Assembly (NCBI GenBank): GCA_003971905.1
Contig: RSEE01000107.1
Location: forward strand, 124,001-188,000
Reading direction: 5' to 3'
Source: Moniliella sp. 'wahieum'
Taxonomy: Eukaryota > Basidiomycota > Moniliellomycetes > Moniliellales > Moniliellaceae
Length of the DNA: 64,000 nt
Below are positions 35,806-45,502 of the stretch, in pieces (position 1 is the stretch's first letter; the number at the start of each line of letters is the position of its first letter). Below the pieces are notes generated by a model. That model saw only the letters and a list, made by a program, of their open reading frames with translations, was not told where the DNA came from and made no database searches. The translations under genes were made by a program, and so were the position numbers.

Positions 35806-35839
35806 TTGAAGCTTGAAGCTTGACGCTTGAAGCTTGAAG
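35806..35839. repeat. heptamer tandem array, GAAGCTT
   Basis: About four to five copies of TTGAAGC/GAAGCTT with one variant unit (GACGCTT). Same family as the array at 30062 but in the opposite orientation. Confidence 0.9.
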
Positions 35840-36052
35840 GGTCGATGATCGCCCGCCCGATCGGCCCAATTGGCCAAACCCCACCACAGCGCCTTGCACT
35901 TGGCCAGTCTGGCAGGCAGCAAGCATAATGCATCAATATTCAATCAAGCATCAAGCATGCAATGCCGATGCCCCCCCCACCACCCGCCACCTTCCGTCTC
36001 GACCATCCTTGTTTCCTAGGCAGGGTGGTCGACGCAGGCAAGGCGACGCCCC

Positions 36053-36071
36053 TTGAACGTTGAACGTTGAG
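36053..36071. repeat. heptamer tandem array, GAACGTT
   Basis: Two and a half copies; the unit contains the palindrome AACGTT. Confidence 0.8.
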
Positions 36072-36181
36072 CGATACTGGCCTCCCACTTCGCCCGCGCA
36101 CAGCAGCGCAGGCGCAGGCGCAGGAGCGCACGGGGGTATGCGTGCGACGAGTACGAGATTGTTATGGAGGGCTCTGCGGGT

Positions 36182-36200
36182 TCTGAGATCTGAGATCTGA
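36182..36200. repeat. heptamer tandem array, CTGAGAT
   Basis: Two and a half copies of TCTGAGA/CTGAGAT, containing AGATCT at the unit junction. The same unit recurs with four copies at 52006. Confidence 0.8.
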
Positions 36201-36322
36201 AAGCGTACTGACTTAGTGATCCGCGTCGATGTTGCGGGCCCGGTTACCCCGTCATGCATCATGGCCAACATCCAACATGGCATCCTGTGCACCTCGGCGC
36301 ACTGTGTCGTGTGTGACATGTG

Positions 36323-36690
36323 AGGCCTGAGGAGCGGAGTCTTGCGTTTTGGCTGGTGGACCAAGGGCACGATGTATGGCTTACCAGCATTCGTTCTAAC
36401 TATGGTGCGGGTCACATTACTGTATCCTCGAGACTCTCGATCGAGGCGACGATCATCATTGATGAGGAGGATTACCCAACAAAGGGGGGCGGGGGGTGCA
36501 CGTACATGGAGAGCCAAACCGAAAAAAACGCCCAAGGTGGGTACGATGCAACTCGCTTCCAAAAAGCCATACGACTATTATATATGGACCAGAGGAAGAG
36601 CTGTATGTGGACCGAACCACGTTCCACCCCGATTCCCTGGTGGGAGAGGGGTTTGGCCAGGAGTATGAGCCACAGTATGTCCACTAGGTC
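36323..36690 (+). pseudogene. lipase-like gene fragment
   Basis: The frame at 36320 reads EERSLAFWLVDQGHDVWLTS, then IRSNYGAGH. This resembles the segment of fungal acid/triacylglycerol lipases (ab-hydrolase, YEH/TGL1 type) that runs from the oxyanion-hole strand to the LGNNRG-NFGMGH motif. The upstream lid region and the downstream GxSxG nucleophile motif are not found, and the match ends after about 30 residues. A second protein-like stretch in another frame (ELYVDRTTFHPDSLVGEGFG..., stop at 36687) follows and may or may not belong to it. I read this as a decayed or partial gene. The alternative is a multi-exon gene whose splice sites I could not see. Confidence 0.3.
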
Positions 36691-37337
36691 GGTTGCGTGA
36701 CGTGCATGTTTTACCTTTTTGCGTTCGTTATGCTTATGTCGTGTTACCGATTGTTAGCCACCATTTCTTCCCTCTGTTTTTCTTTTATGTTCATGTCGCA
36801 TCTTACTCCCCGGTAGGGGGCTTGCTTTTCCCTTTGTTGCAATGACATTCATGGTTACTATCTACAGGCGGTCTGCCGTGCCTTTCACCCTTTCCCTCCT
36901 CGACGGCGACTACTGTTGCGCATGACATGAATGCAGGACGTAGCTGCATGGATAGTAGCCAATCCGGTCCCATGCAAGTGAAGCATAACACACGAGGAGA
37001 CCAGGCCTACTTTGGGTAGCAGTTTTGCGTGTTTTGGCCTTCCTCACGTACGAGGAAGGAATAGGGAATGGGGAAAGGGGGGGGGGGAGTGACAGAGGGG
37101 AGGCAGACGGGCGGCACGGTGAGAGAGCATGATGGTAGACTGGTTGGAAATAAGTAAACAAAAATGAGACCGACGTGACTCCCGTGCAGAGTAGGTGCAT
37201 GTGCAAGTAGGTGCAGGTGCACGATCAGGGCGAAGCGCAAGCCAGGCGCGCAGGGCGGTGGGGGGACCGAGAAAAGAAGAGAGGAAGGTACATATCGTGG
37301 ATACGTTCCACCACGGTGCACTCCGTACCCGGAATGA
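36691..37337. other. intergenic, 0.65 kb
   Basis: T- and pyrimidine-rich on the plus strand near 36720-36830. A G10 run lies at 37079-37088. No gene recognised; this is the presumed 3' flank of the minus-strand C2H2 gene. Confidence 0.4.
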
Positions 37338-39569
37338 TTAATGAATGGACAACACGGGGGAAAAAGGAGGCGCACGCGCGCGCGCGGGGGGGGGAAGGTT
37401 CAACATAGCCCCATTAGGAAATCCGAGCGCCGAGCGGTCAGGATTGGAGCCTCCCCAAATGCGACCAAGACCAAGACCAACACCAAGCCAAGCGACGAGG
37501 AAGAACGCAACCTTACCGGCTCCACGGTCGGCAAACGCAACGAGCGAAGGACGATGGCGCGGGAGCCGATCTGGGTCGGAGTCAGAGTCTGGGTCTGGGT
37601 CTGGGTCAGGGTCCTCGGACGGCAAGCGAGGCGCACAGGAGGGGGGGGGAGGTACATCCCCCTCGTCCTTTCTCCACCTCCATGCTTTCCCGCGTAGGTC
37701 CTCCCCCTCCCTACTTCCGTCCCTGTCCCCATCCACGTCCCCATCCACTTCCCCATCCATGTTTCCATCCACGTCCCCATCCACGTCCCCATCCACGTCC
37801 CCATCCACGTCCCCATCCATGTTTCCATCCACGTCCCCGTCCCGACCGACGTGCTTCTGCCTGCCGCGGCCACCGATCCCGATCCCGTTTGCATTTGCAT
37901 TTGCATTTGCATTTGCATTTGCATTTGCATTTGCATTTGGGTTTGGGTTTGCATTTGGGTTTGCGGGTGCGGTCGCGACGGGAGAGAAGATGGGCGGGAG
38001 GGACCTGCCGCCGCCCCCGCCCGAGCCATGGGGCGCCCACGAGTGGCGATGGGATTGGAGTGAGCTGAGCGTGGGCGTGGGTGTGTGTGTGAGGGTGGGT
38101 CGATGGGGCGGGTGTTGGTCTTGGTCTTGGACTTGGACTTGGTTGCCGCCGGTGGCCACGTCAACACTTGCCCGTCGGTCCGGGACTTGGTCGCTGACGG
38201 TACCCACGGCAGCCACGGCAGCTACGTCGACACTTGCCCGTCGGTCTGGGTCCACACGAAATTCGCGACGCCGTTTGCGTGCGGCGCAGCCCTGGAATGA
38301 GTCAGGACAGACCACGGTGGTTAGAACGGATACGAGGCACACATTTAACCAAACCAAACCAAATCAACTCCCCAAACCAACAACCAACAGCACCAAGCAC
38401 CAAGCACCAAGCACCAAGCACCAAGCACCAAGCACCAAGCACCAAGCAGCACCAACCTAACACCAAGCAGCAAGCAGCAAGCCAACCGTGGCGAAAGCGA
38501 GACGGGAGACGGGAGACAGGAGGCTAACTAACAACATACCTTGACCAAAATATGGCGGTTGAGCGCATCTTTGCGGGAGAAGGGTTTGTGGCACTCAGGG
38601 CACTCAAAGGGCAAGGTACCCAAATGTTTGCGTGCATGGCGGCGCAGGTCGTGGTTGCGGGCAAATGCCGCGCCGCACGAGACGCACTTGAACGGTCGCG
38701 AGGGAGCAGGGACAGATGGCGCACGAGGCAGCGAAGGTAGCGGTGGAGGACCAGCGGGGGAAGGTACCTGTACTCCACCAAGCACCTCGTCCATCTGGCC
38801 CCATGGTGCTGAGGCGCGTCGGTCCATGTGCATAGGGTAGGGAGAGTGGGAAGCGTGGGGGCAGGAGGCTGGTGGGCCAGCAGAGAAGAGCGCTCGTACG
38901 GCAACGCAGGTGGGGCGGGGAGGTGGGCGGGATGGGCAGGATGGGCAGGATGGGCAGGATGGGCAGGATGGGCAGGATGGGCGGGGTGAGAGTAGGGGTC
39001 AGGGCTGGGGCCGGACAGACTGCTGCGCGTATAAGGCAGCGGGTAGGGAGGCAGCGCACGGGGCGTATGCGAGGGGGCATAAGAGCGTCTTCGTGCGCCC
39101 GGTCGCTCCCATGCGGCCGGGGGCGGTGAAGGGGCGGCGGCAGCAGCAGACGCGGTCGTGGGGACGGGGTAGGGCGGGTGGGGCGCCCAATGACCCGGCG
39201 CGGACACAGGCGAGGAGCGGCGATCGGAGGCAGGCGGGTCGTACGGGTGGTAAGCATCGTACGCTTCGTATGCTTCGTACGCACTGCCGCGGCGGGAGGA
39301 AGGCGCGGTGCTGGTGAGGGGAGGCAGACGGGGTCGGTCGCCAGTGAGGACAGCGGTGGGGCCAGAGAAGCTGGCGCGGGGGCCGAGGGGCGGGCGAAGA
39401 TGGGAGGGGGGCAGGCTGCGTGGCTGGCCGACGGGAGGCGCGTGGGCAAGACCAAAGCCCTGGACGATGGAGGGCAGGCGGCTGCGGTGGAGGGCGGGGC
39501 GGTGGGCGAGAGGGAGCGGGAGCGGGCGCGGGCGGAGGCCGAGGCGGAGGCGGGGGGCAGCGGGGGCAT
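37338..39569 (-). CDS. C2H2 zinc-finger transcription factor with low-complexity tail
   Basis: A nuclear DNA-binding regulator. The N-terminal part (39569 to about 38840) is Pro/Ser/Ala-rich with SAYEAYEAYDAYHPYDPPAS and seven PAH tripeptides encoded by a 9-bp repeat. After a frame shift near 38845, two fingers follow: FKCVSCGAAFARNHDLRRHARKH and FECPECHKPFSRKDALNRH. An intron (38292-38539, GTATGT...TTCCAG, carrying a heptamer array) interrupts just after HILVK. The next exon supplies GCAARKRRREFRVDP, so the second finger ends HILVKGC in the C2HC form common in fungi. The last 300 residues are low complexity: repeated DRRASVDVA, an Asn-Ala run from a TTGCAT hexamer, and a long DGDVDGDVDG run. 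The start is uncertain (ATG 39569 chosen); the reading frame near the C-terminus may also be affected by indels. Confidence 0.72.
37725..37850 (-). repeat. coding repeat, GTCCCCATCCAC (DVDG repeat)
   Basis: Repeated 12-bp and 18-bp units that encode DGDVDG on the minus strand inside the C2H2 gene. Confidence 0.85.
37889..37958 (-). repeat. coding hexamer repeat, TTTGCA (Asn-Ala)
   Basis: About nine perfect hexamers, then GGTTTG variants, encoding an Asn-Ala run in the C2H2 protein. Confidence 0.9.
38391..38447. repeat. heptamer tandem array, CACCAAG x8, in an intron
   Basis: Eight copies of CACCAAG inside the 248-base intron of the minus-strand C2H2 gene. Neighbouring bases (AACCAAACCAAA) suggest earlier, decayed units. 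Confidence 0.92.
38931..38985 (-). repeat. coding 9-bp repeat, GATGGGCAG x6
   Basis: Six 9-bp units that encode a His-Pro-Ala repeat on the minus strand. The unit length here is a multiple of three, as expected for a coding repeat. Confidence 0.9.
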
Positions 39570-40320
39570 GGACGGCGGCGCGTGGCTGCTGGGGGCTGCG
39601 GCCGACGGCGACAGCGGGAGGGCGCGGAGGACATGGGGGGAGCAAGGCGTGAGTGGGTTGGGCAGGACAGACAGAAGGGCAGGACTGGGCCCTGGAAGGC
39701 GGTCGGAAGAGGAGCGCACGCCAGCGCTGATCCAGCGCTCGTCCACCTGCCCAGACGCGAGGACAGAGCACGTTGGGCAGCTAGCTCGGCTGTTTCTTGC
39801 ACCCGCCATCGCCCAGCGCCTCAGCCTCGCCACCGCCCGCACTGGGGTACTGCATCGGCATCACACACCACCCATCAGCATCACCATCACCATCACCATC
39901 CGCCATGCAGGCACCAGCGCTCAGCGCCCGCTTCTTCCTCCCGACCAGCGCCTCGGAAGCGCACCAGTGCAGCGTATAGCCCCCGCCATCTGCCGTCGCC
40001 TCCCCTCTCCCATGCCTAACCCACACAGCCAGCCCACTGCATCGACATCGCCCATCGCACATCCGACACGGCCGCCAATCACAACCCACGCGCCCCCCCC
40101 CCACATCCCCATCGCCCGCCCCCCGCTGCGTCCCCCCACGTCCCCTTGCCAGCCCCGCCACCCACCCGCCCAGCTGGTCGGATCACATGCACCCCCAGGC
40201 GGCCATGCCCCTCGGTTCACACACCCATCCCAGTGCATTTGCCACCCTCCCCCATATGGATCTGCATCACAATCAACCACACGCCAGCACATCAGCATGC
40301 CCCTCAGGCTGAGGCCTCAT

Positions 40321-40353
40321 CCATCATCCATCATCCATCATCCATCATCCATC
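40321..40353. repeat. heptamer tandem array, CCATCAT x4.5
   Basis: Four full copies and a partial copy of CCATCAT. Confidence 0.92.
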
Positions 40354-40959
40354 GGTGCCTCCTTGGGCCTTAGGCCTTGCTGCTGCTATAAGGTGCAGAT
40401 AGCCACAATCCAGGAGCATGTGACACTGGGACATGTGGTGGGCCACTAGTGGGCCACGGTACAAGGCAAACGCTAAGCACCTGGCAGCACTGGGCACTTG
40501 GCACGTATATCCAGCTGCTCAGCCTGAGCGCCCAGCTGGGCCCCCAGCCTGGGGCCCCAGCCCCCAGCGCCAAGCCAGCTGCACCCGTGCTGGGGCTGCC
40601 CGAGCATCTTCCACCGCAGGCCCAGCATGCAGCATCCCCGCGACATCGATCCGTCATCGCGTCATCGATCATCGATCATCATACAGACGGTCCTCAATGT
40701 CTGCCGTATGCATTCTACACAAGTTTGATGGTGGTGCGCTATGTGCGCCGCCTCCCGACCCAGAGCAACGCTAGCATGGCCTGCAACCGGCAACCCTGGT
40801 GCCGTCCCAGGCTGGACGAATGTCCCAAACCACACAGACGCACATACCCCACATCAGCGTTCAAGGCCCGCGACATTCAACCCAGGAACCTCTCTCTGAT
40901 GCACACTGTCGGGTACTAGCTCCTTTTTCCTTCTGCCAGACGGATGGACTTGGCGGATC

Positions 40960-40989
40960 AACGAGCAACGAGCAACGAGCAACGAGCAA
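40960..40989. repeat. heptamer tandem array, ACGAGCA x4
   Basis: Four perfect copies of ACGAGCA. Confidence 0.92.
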
Positions 40990-41042
40990 CAATAAACGAT
41001 TCACGTTCACAGCTCCACCATGGGCCATACGACTGACCTGCC

Positions 41043-41067
41043 ATCTAAGATCTAAGATCTAAGATCT
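41043..41067. repeat. heptamer tandem array, ATCTAAG x3.5
   Basis: Three full copies and one partial; the junction contains the palindrome AGATCT. Confidence 0.92.
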
Positions 41068-41512
41068 CCATACATGTAGCCTTGGGTTGAAGAATGCCAT
41101 GTATACTGTGGCTCAACAAGAACCGTGCGCGCGGATGGCGCTGTAGAATGCACGTCCCCCGCACCGCGAACGTCCCACTGCATGGTCACGATCATCGAGC
41201 GCCCAAGCGGGGCTGAAGCTGAAGCTTGAAGGATTAATATTTAATGACCGACCGGAAGGGACCTTAAACCAGACCAGAGGGACCGGAGGGAGTCGGAGGG
41301 GATCGGAGGGATTGGAGGGACCGGAGGCACCGGAGGGATTGGAGGTAAAGTGCACCGGCAACCCAGTGAGTTTAGTTGAGCCACCTCCCCCCCCGCGGCC
41401 ACCAGCCTTTCGTAGCAGGTTGACAAGGAAGATTGATTGTGCTGGTGCTCGGTCGGGCCAGGCTCACATCCCAGACCTCTCTCATCCCCCACCTCCCACC
41501 TCGGAGGACGGA

Positions 41513-42234
41513 TCAGAAGGCAAACGAAGGATCCTCCTCCTCGGCAAAAAACGCATGGTAAGTGACCATGGTGGAATACACCAGGGCGCCACCGACGATG
41601 GCCATGGCGCATGCGGAGGTTGAGAGGAGGGCAGCATGAGCCAAGGCCAAAGGGAGGGCGACGCCACTGACGAGCATGATGGCTGTGAGGAAGTTGCCCA
41701 GGTCAACAAAGGCCGTGTTGTAGTCCGCTGAGTAATCGTCGTGCCCGGCCAAGCGTGAACAGAGCGAATTGGGGATCGGGGCGAGGACGAAAAGCAGCGC
41801 TGTACCAATGCAGAGAAGGGAGAGGTAGGGAGTGGGGGGGTTAGTGTGTCGTACGGAGCTACTGAGCCCAGCGGAGAGAAAAGGTGGTCTGCGCATAGTG
41901 TCCTGATCCAAGTGCGAAAGCAGATGTCATAGGACGCGGACAGTAAATGCAGAGAGGGGGAGGGGGGAGAGACGTACCAACCAAAAGGGGGTACCAGTTG
42001 GACCAAAGTGCACACGAAGAATCAAGAGCAAAAACCCAAACGCCAAAACAAACGCGAGCCAGATAACCGCTGTTGACGACAACCCCGTTGGTTAGTACTT
42101 AGTACTTAGTCCAGATGCAAGATGCAAGATCAATCCTTGGACCCGGCTCGGCAGTCCTAGCCATTGGACATTAACCATAAGCCATTGGACATTGGACATT
42201 GGACATTGGACATACTGCGAATCCCGGACGCCAT
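41513..42234 (-). CDS. VPS55: Vps55-family endosomal membrane protein
   Basis: A small four-helix membrane protein of late endosomes that works with Vps68 in endosome-to-vacuole transport (human relatives: LEPROT, OB-RGRP). Three exons: 42216-42234 (MASGIR plus one base), 41978-42069 and 41513-41799, with introns 42070-42215 (GTATGT...CAACAG) and 41800-41977 (GTACGT...TACAG). The joined sequence starts MASGIRTVIWLAFVLAFGFL, continues SCALWSNWYPLLVALLFV and then LAPIPNSLCSRLAGHDDYS. It ends YSTMVTYHAFFAEEEDPSFAF. The LAPxPN and D(D)(Y/F)S motifs are hallmarks of the family. One missing base between LLLIL and SCALW restores 132 residues, the normal length. Intron 1 holds three short heptamer arrays. 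Confidence 0.94.
42092..42131. repeat. two adjacent heptamer arrays, TTAGTAC and AGATGCA
   Basis: TTAGTAC x2.7 (42092-42112) is followed directly by AGATGCA x2.6 (42113-42131), both inside VPS55 intron 1. Two unrelated 7-bp units side by side. Confidence 0.9.
42184..42213. repeat. heptamer tandem array, ATTGGAC x4
   Basis: Four perfect copies at the 5' end of VPS55 intron 1, starting about 2 bases from the splice donor. A single CCATTGGACATT also occurs at 42171. Confidence 0.93.
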
Positions 42235-42812
42235 CGTGCCAAAATCAAAGGTGTCCACGACACGAGCAAAGCCAGCACGGTGGAGTTCCAACAACAACGG
42301 CCGCCAGAGCGAGCGAGCAAGCCAGCGAGAGGGTGGATGGTGGATGGGCTGCCGGCCAGATGGCGCTCGTAATCGTAATCGATAATCGACGTAATCGTAA
42401 TCGCGGACTGGGCAACGCCACTGCGCGCTTACTTCAGCACCCGACGTCGTACTCCTCGACGCGGAATTGAATTGTTCAGGAGCTGTTATCACCACTGTTA
42501 CTTGGCCCCTCGCGATTAAAATTGGTGCCAACGATCTTGTGAGATCTGAGATCTGGCTCGATTTCAGAGTGCGGCGACTGCATCCCCGAAGCTGGGACCG
42601 AATTGGCTGAGGCGACGCTCAGCTGGAACCGCAACAGCAACACAAGACGCCACTAAGCGCCCGATAGGTACCTGAGACGTTCTCCTATTCTCTTTGGTTC
42701 TCTTTTTGGTATTGCTCGCTTACCACCTTCTCAACCACTGCTCTTGAGCTTGAAGCTCAAAGCTTGACCAGCTTAGCTTCTTCGTTGTTTGGAAACCATC
42801 CTCGGCACCACC
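42235..42812. promoter_or_regulatory. divergent promoter, VPS55 / peroxiredoxin-like gene
   Basis: A 578-base divergent spacer. It contains GTAATCG repeats at 42370-42402, a GAGATCTGAGATCTGG stretch at 42540-42555 and AAGCTT motifs near 42745-42770. No obvious TATA box. Confidence 0.4.
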
Positions 42813-43456
42813 ATGGCCACCATTTGGAACGCGATCTGGAGCTTGATCCCGCAAGGTTCTCCTGTCCCGCACGCGGTACCTCAAGTGGGGGAACAAGCGC
42901 CGCCGCACCCTGCGCTGAATGGCAAGCCTACCATCATCGCTTCCCGCGCCACTGCGGGTGTCCCTTTGCTCAAAAGGAGGTCTTGACCCTCGGGGAGCTG
43001 ATCAAGACGTACAAGGATAAGGATAAGGACTTGCATGTGATCATCGTCCAGCACTCGCCCCAAGACGTTACCCAGCAATGGTTCGATGCAATTGGGTACG
43101 TTCCCCCCCCCCCGCCCCTCTCCCGCTTGCCATCTTGCCTTTTCCCCCTCTTTCTTCTCCCCCCCCGCTCCCTCTCACCGAAACGGGTGCACTAACGCTA
43201 CGCCCTACCCTATGTGGAACGAATAGCGGTCCCGCTGCGTTCGGCGATGCTTCGCGGTACACGTTGCTATCCGATCCTTCGCGGGAGCTTTATGCGCTGT
43301 GGGGGGGGTACGTTAGGATGGACGTCGCTGTTGGATCGCGGGGCGTTTGGTAAGATATCGCAGTTGGCGAAGGAGAATATTTCGGTCACTACGTTTGCTG
43401 GGTCGTACCGCTGGCAAAATTCAGGTGGGTTTGCAGTGACGGAGCAAGGTACGTAG
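42813..43456 (+). CDS. peroxiredoxin-like AhpC/TSA-family protein
   Basis: A thioredoxin-fold protein probably acting on peroxides or disulfides in the cytosol. Exon 1 (42813-43095) encodes MATIWNAIWSLIPQG, a Pro-rich linker, then GKPTIIA-FPRHCGCPFAQKE and DLHVIIVQHSPQDVTQQWFD. The RHCGCPF motif contains the candidate peroxidatic cysteine. An intron (43096-43226, GTACGT...GAATAG) leads to GPAAFGDASRYTLLSDPSRE and, after the G8 run, LGWTSLLDRGAFGKISQLAK and SGGFAVTEQG. Frame shifts are needed at GCTTCC (one T missing) and at the G8 run. The stop at 43454-43456 overlaps a GTACGT donor, so one more short exon is likely; the family normally continues past this glycine. The C-terminus is therefore unresolved. 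Confidence 0.75.
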
Positions 43457-44970
43457 CTTGGTGCCATATCGCAACGACTGCGAGCGATATGTGCGATTAC
43501 GAAGCGGCGGCAAAGAGTTTTGTTCGAGTGATTCAAGTGGGGAGATAAGGTGGTGTAGGGCGCGGGGGGGGGGGGGGGAGCAGAGCGGGTTCCTGTCCCG
43601 CTTTCTTTTGTCGTGCGAGTGAAGGTGCTTATCCTGCAAAGAGCAGGAGTGTGAACATGGGTTGTTACGACGTATGGTCGATGATATATGATGCAGGATG
43701 CGGAAGGCGCGAAGAGAGAGGTATAGGCACGTGAAGGAGGTGGCAAAGTAAAGAGAGAACGCCGACCTGAGCGCTGAGCCTGAGCAGAGAAGGGCAACCG
43801 TTACTCAGTTTCGTCAATGACGTTCAAGATTACCACTTGGTACACCCCACATTTTTCACGTGTAGGAACAAAGTTGTCTGTGGCGACGGTGCTCTCTGTT
43901 TCGGTAGCGATGTATCATGAACCACTCGGGGCCCGACAGACGTGATGATATGTGACAGCCTACTGTATTTATCTGGAGCCGTCCCCACGGCTCTCCTTCA
44001 TGATGCTTGCACTCCTACTAGAGCCATCGATTCTCGGGTACCCTGATCAGACCTACTCACCCGACTGACATCGTTGCGGCTAGTATAATGTTGCCCCACC
44101 ACGCCTTAGCCACCCCTTCGCCCTGAGGTAGGCTTAACCAACCGAATCTCCGTTTTCCCACCGAGAGGGGATGTATATCGAGAGAAAGGTAAGCCAGATA
44201 CCGTCTCATCTTCTTTGCACTGTCCCCCCCCCCTCGCTCTCCAAGGGCAGGCCCAGATCATGCACATTGGCATTGGGTTCTCGGTGTTTCCTTCCGCTTG
44301 GGGAGAAGGAGGATCCACAAGCGAGCGAAAAGTGGTTGGGATGAACGATGATTGCATCACATCCATAGATGTTTTTCTTCTCTAGTGTGCCGGACCAGCA
44401 GTTGATACGACCGTCACGCACATTCCCCTGGGCACACTTGACTCCCTCTCTGCGTCATATATCTGTCGGCGTATGCACTTGCTCTGCATCTGTTCTGTGG
44501 TCTTCCTTCCAGTCCTCGTATAGAGCAAACGTCCGCTATATACAAAATGAAATAGGGGCACAGGGAGGCTGGGTAGTGAAGCTTGAAGGAGATACGCGGT
44601 GCCGAAATGATTAATGATACTTGAAGCTTGACAATCGACACAATTCCGCCTCCCTCGGCCTCCTCATCGATCGTCCGCCAGATCTAGTAAGAAGACTTCA
44701 ATAAGCTTCAAGCTTTAAGGGCTTCAAAACAGCCCTCAGGCTCCGCCATCTGCTCCACCTGGAGAGCAGCCGGATGGACCGACATGATATTGAACTCCTG
44801 GGATCCTGAGAGCCACAGGTCTCAGGCTGAGCGCTAAGGCTAAGGGCTAGGCCGGTTCAGGGGACTCACTGATACGTCCACACATCATCACACGCATCGT
44901 CAACGACCGTTTTGATTCGGGCTCAGAGAACGGTAGGTAAGACCTGGTATGATCAGTACAAGAGAACCCC
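43457..44970. other. intergenic, 1.5 kb
   Basis: No gene recognised. A G14 run lies near 43565-43578, and single AAGCTT/GAAGCTTGA motifs at 44579, 44624 and 44703. A CAGGCTGAGCGCTAAGGC palindrome-rich stretch lies at 44822-44850, and a similar one recurs at 54095. Confidence 0.4.
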
Positions 44971-45502
44971 GGCCTACGGCCCGGTCAGCTGGGCTTCGCC
45001 CGAGCTGCCGTTCCCCCTTCGCCACCGTAGCCACCGTTCCACCGTCGCCAACACCGACATAGGAATAAATCACCGATTCGTTCTGGCTGCAGGGGGTGGA
45101 ACGTGGCACGGGGCAGCTGATGTAAAAAGTGCACAGGGCGAATGGAGGAATAATATACCCGGGGACGCACTCAAGAGCCGTTTTTCCCCTGGTTTGACGA
45201 CGCGACGATACTACGGCACCAAGACGGCGGGCAAGTGTTCGCGCATTGGAAGGAGTTGGCTACTAAGTCTCAGTGGAAATGGTTCCTCGCTCGGATGTCA
45301 ACCACGTTCATCCGTGTCCACACGCGCTTCCTAGGGTACGGGACCGGATGGCGTGAGCGGAGGGTCCTGATATCCTGGCGATCCCCTGGTTCCTTGACTT
45401 AGTGGCGCTTCCAAGTAACCCCCGCAAGATGACCGGTTAGGTTTAGACGTAGCGTTCCCCCTGTCCCAGCCTTAAGCTCTGTCAATGAAATGGACGTGAC
45501 TT
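44971..45502 (+). repeat. dispersed repeat, copy A (inverted partner at 60414-60980)
   Basis: About 530 bases recurring on the opposite strand at 60414-60980. The match covers GGCCTACGGCCCGGTCAGCT, the triple CCACCGTT stretch, and a protein-like central part. It also covers the terminal CCCAGCCTTAAGCTCTGTCA. The two copies differ by scattered substitutions and small length changes. The central part looks as if it once encoded protein but I cannot assign it to an element class; it is treated here as a degraded copy of unknown type. Confidence 0.85.

Larger units (their letters stand above)
35551..36319. other. intergenic, with heptamer arrays
   Basis: Contains the GAAGCTT array at 35806-35839, GAACGTT at 36053-36071 and AGATCTG at 36182-36199. 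Several ATCGATGATC-type palindromes lie near 35770. Promoter of SEM1 expected at the 5' end. Confidence 0.5.
39570..41512. other. intergenic, 1.9 kb
   Basis: Upstream region of the C2H2 gene and 3' flank of VPS55. It contains CATCAC hexamers near 39880 and heptamer arrays at 40321, 40960 and 41043. Complementary CCTCAGGCTGAGG- and GCCCAGCTGGGC-type palindromes lie near 40300-40545, and a GGAGGGAYY 9-bp repeat at 41277-41345. A plus-strand frame running to 40449 is Pro/His/Thr low complexity and is not called. Confidence 0.45.

Noticed and set aside
37345-38460. Plus-strand frame of 371 codons
   Set aside because: It is the antisense shadow of the minus-strand C2H2 tail, composed only of the complements of its micro-repeats.
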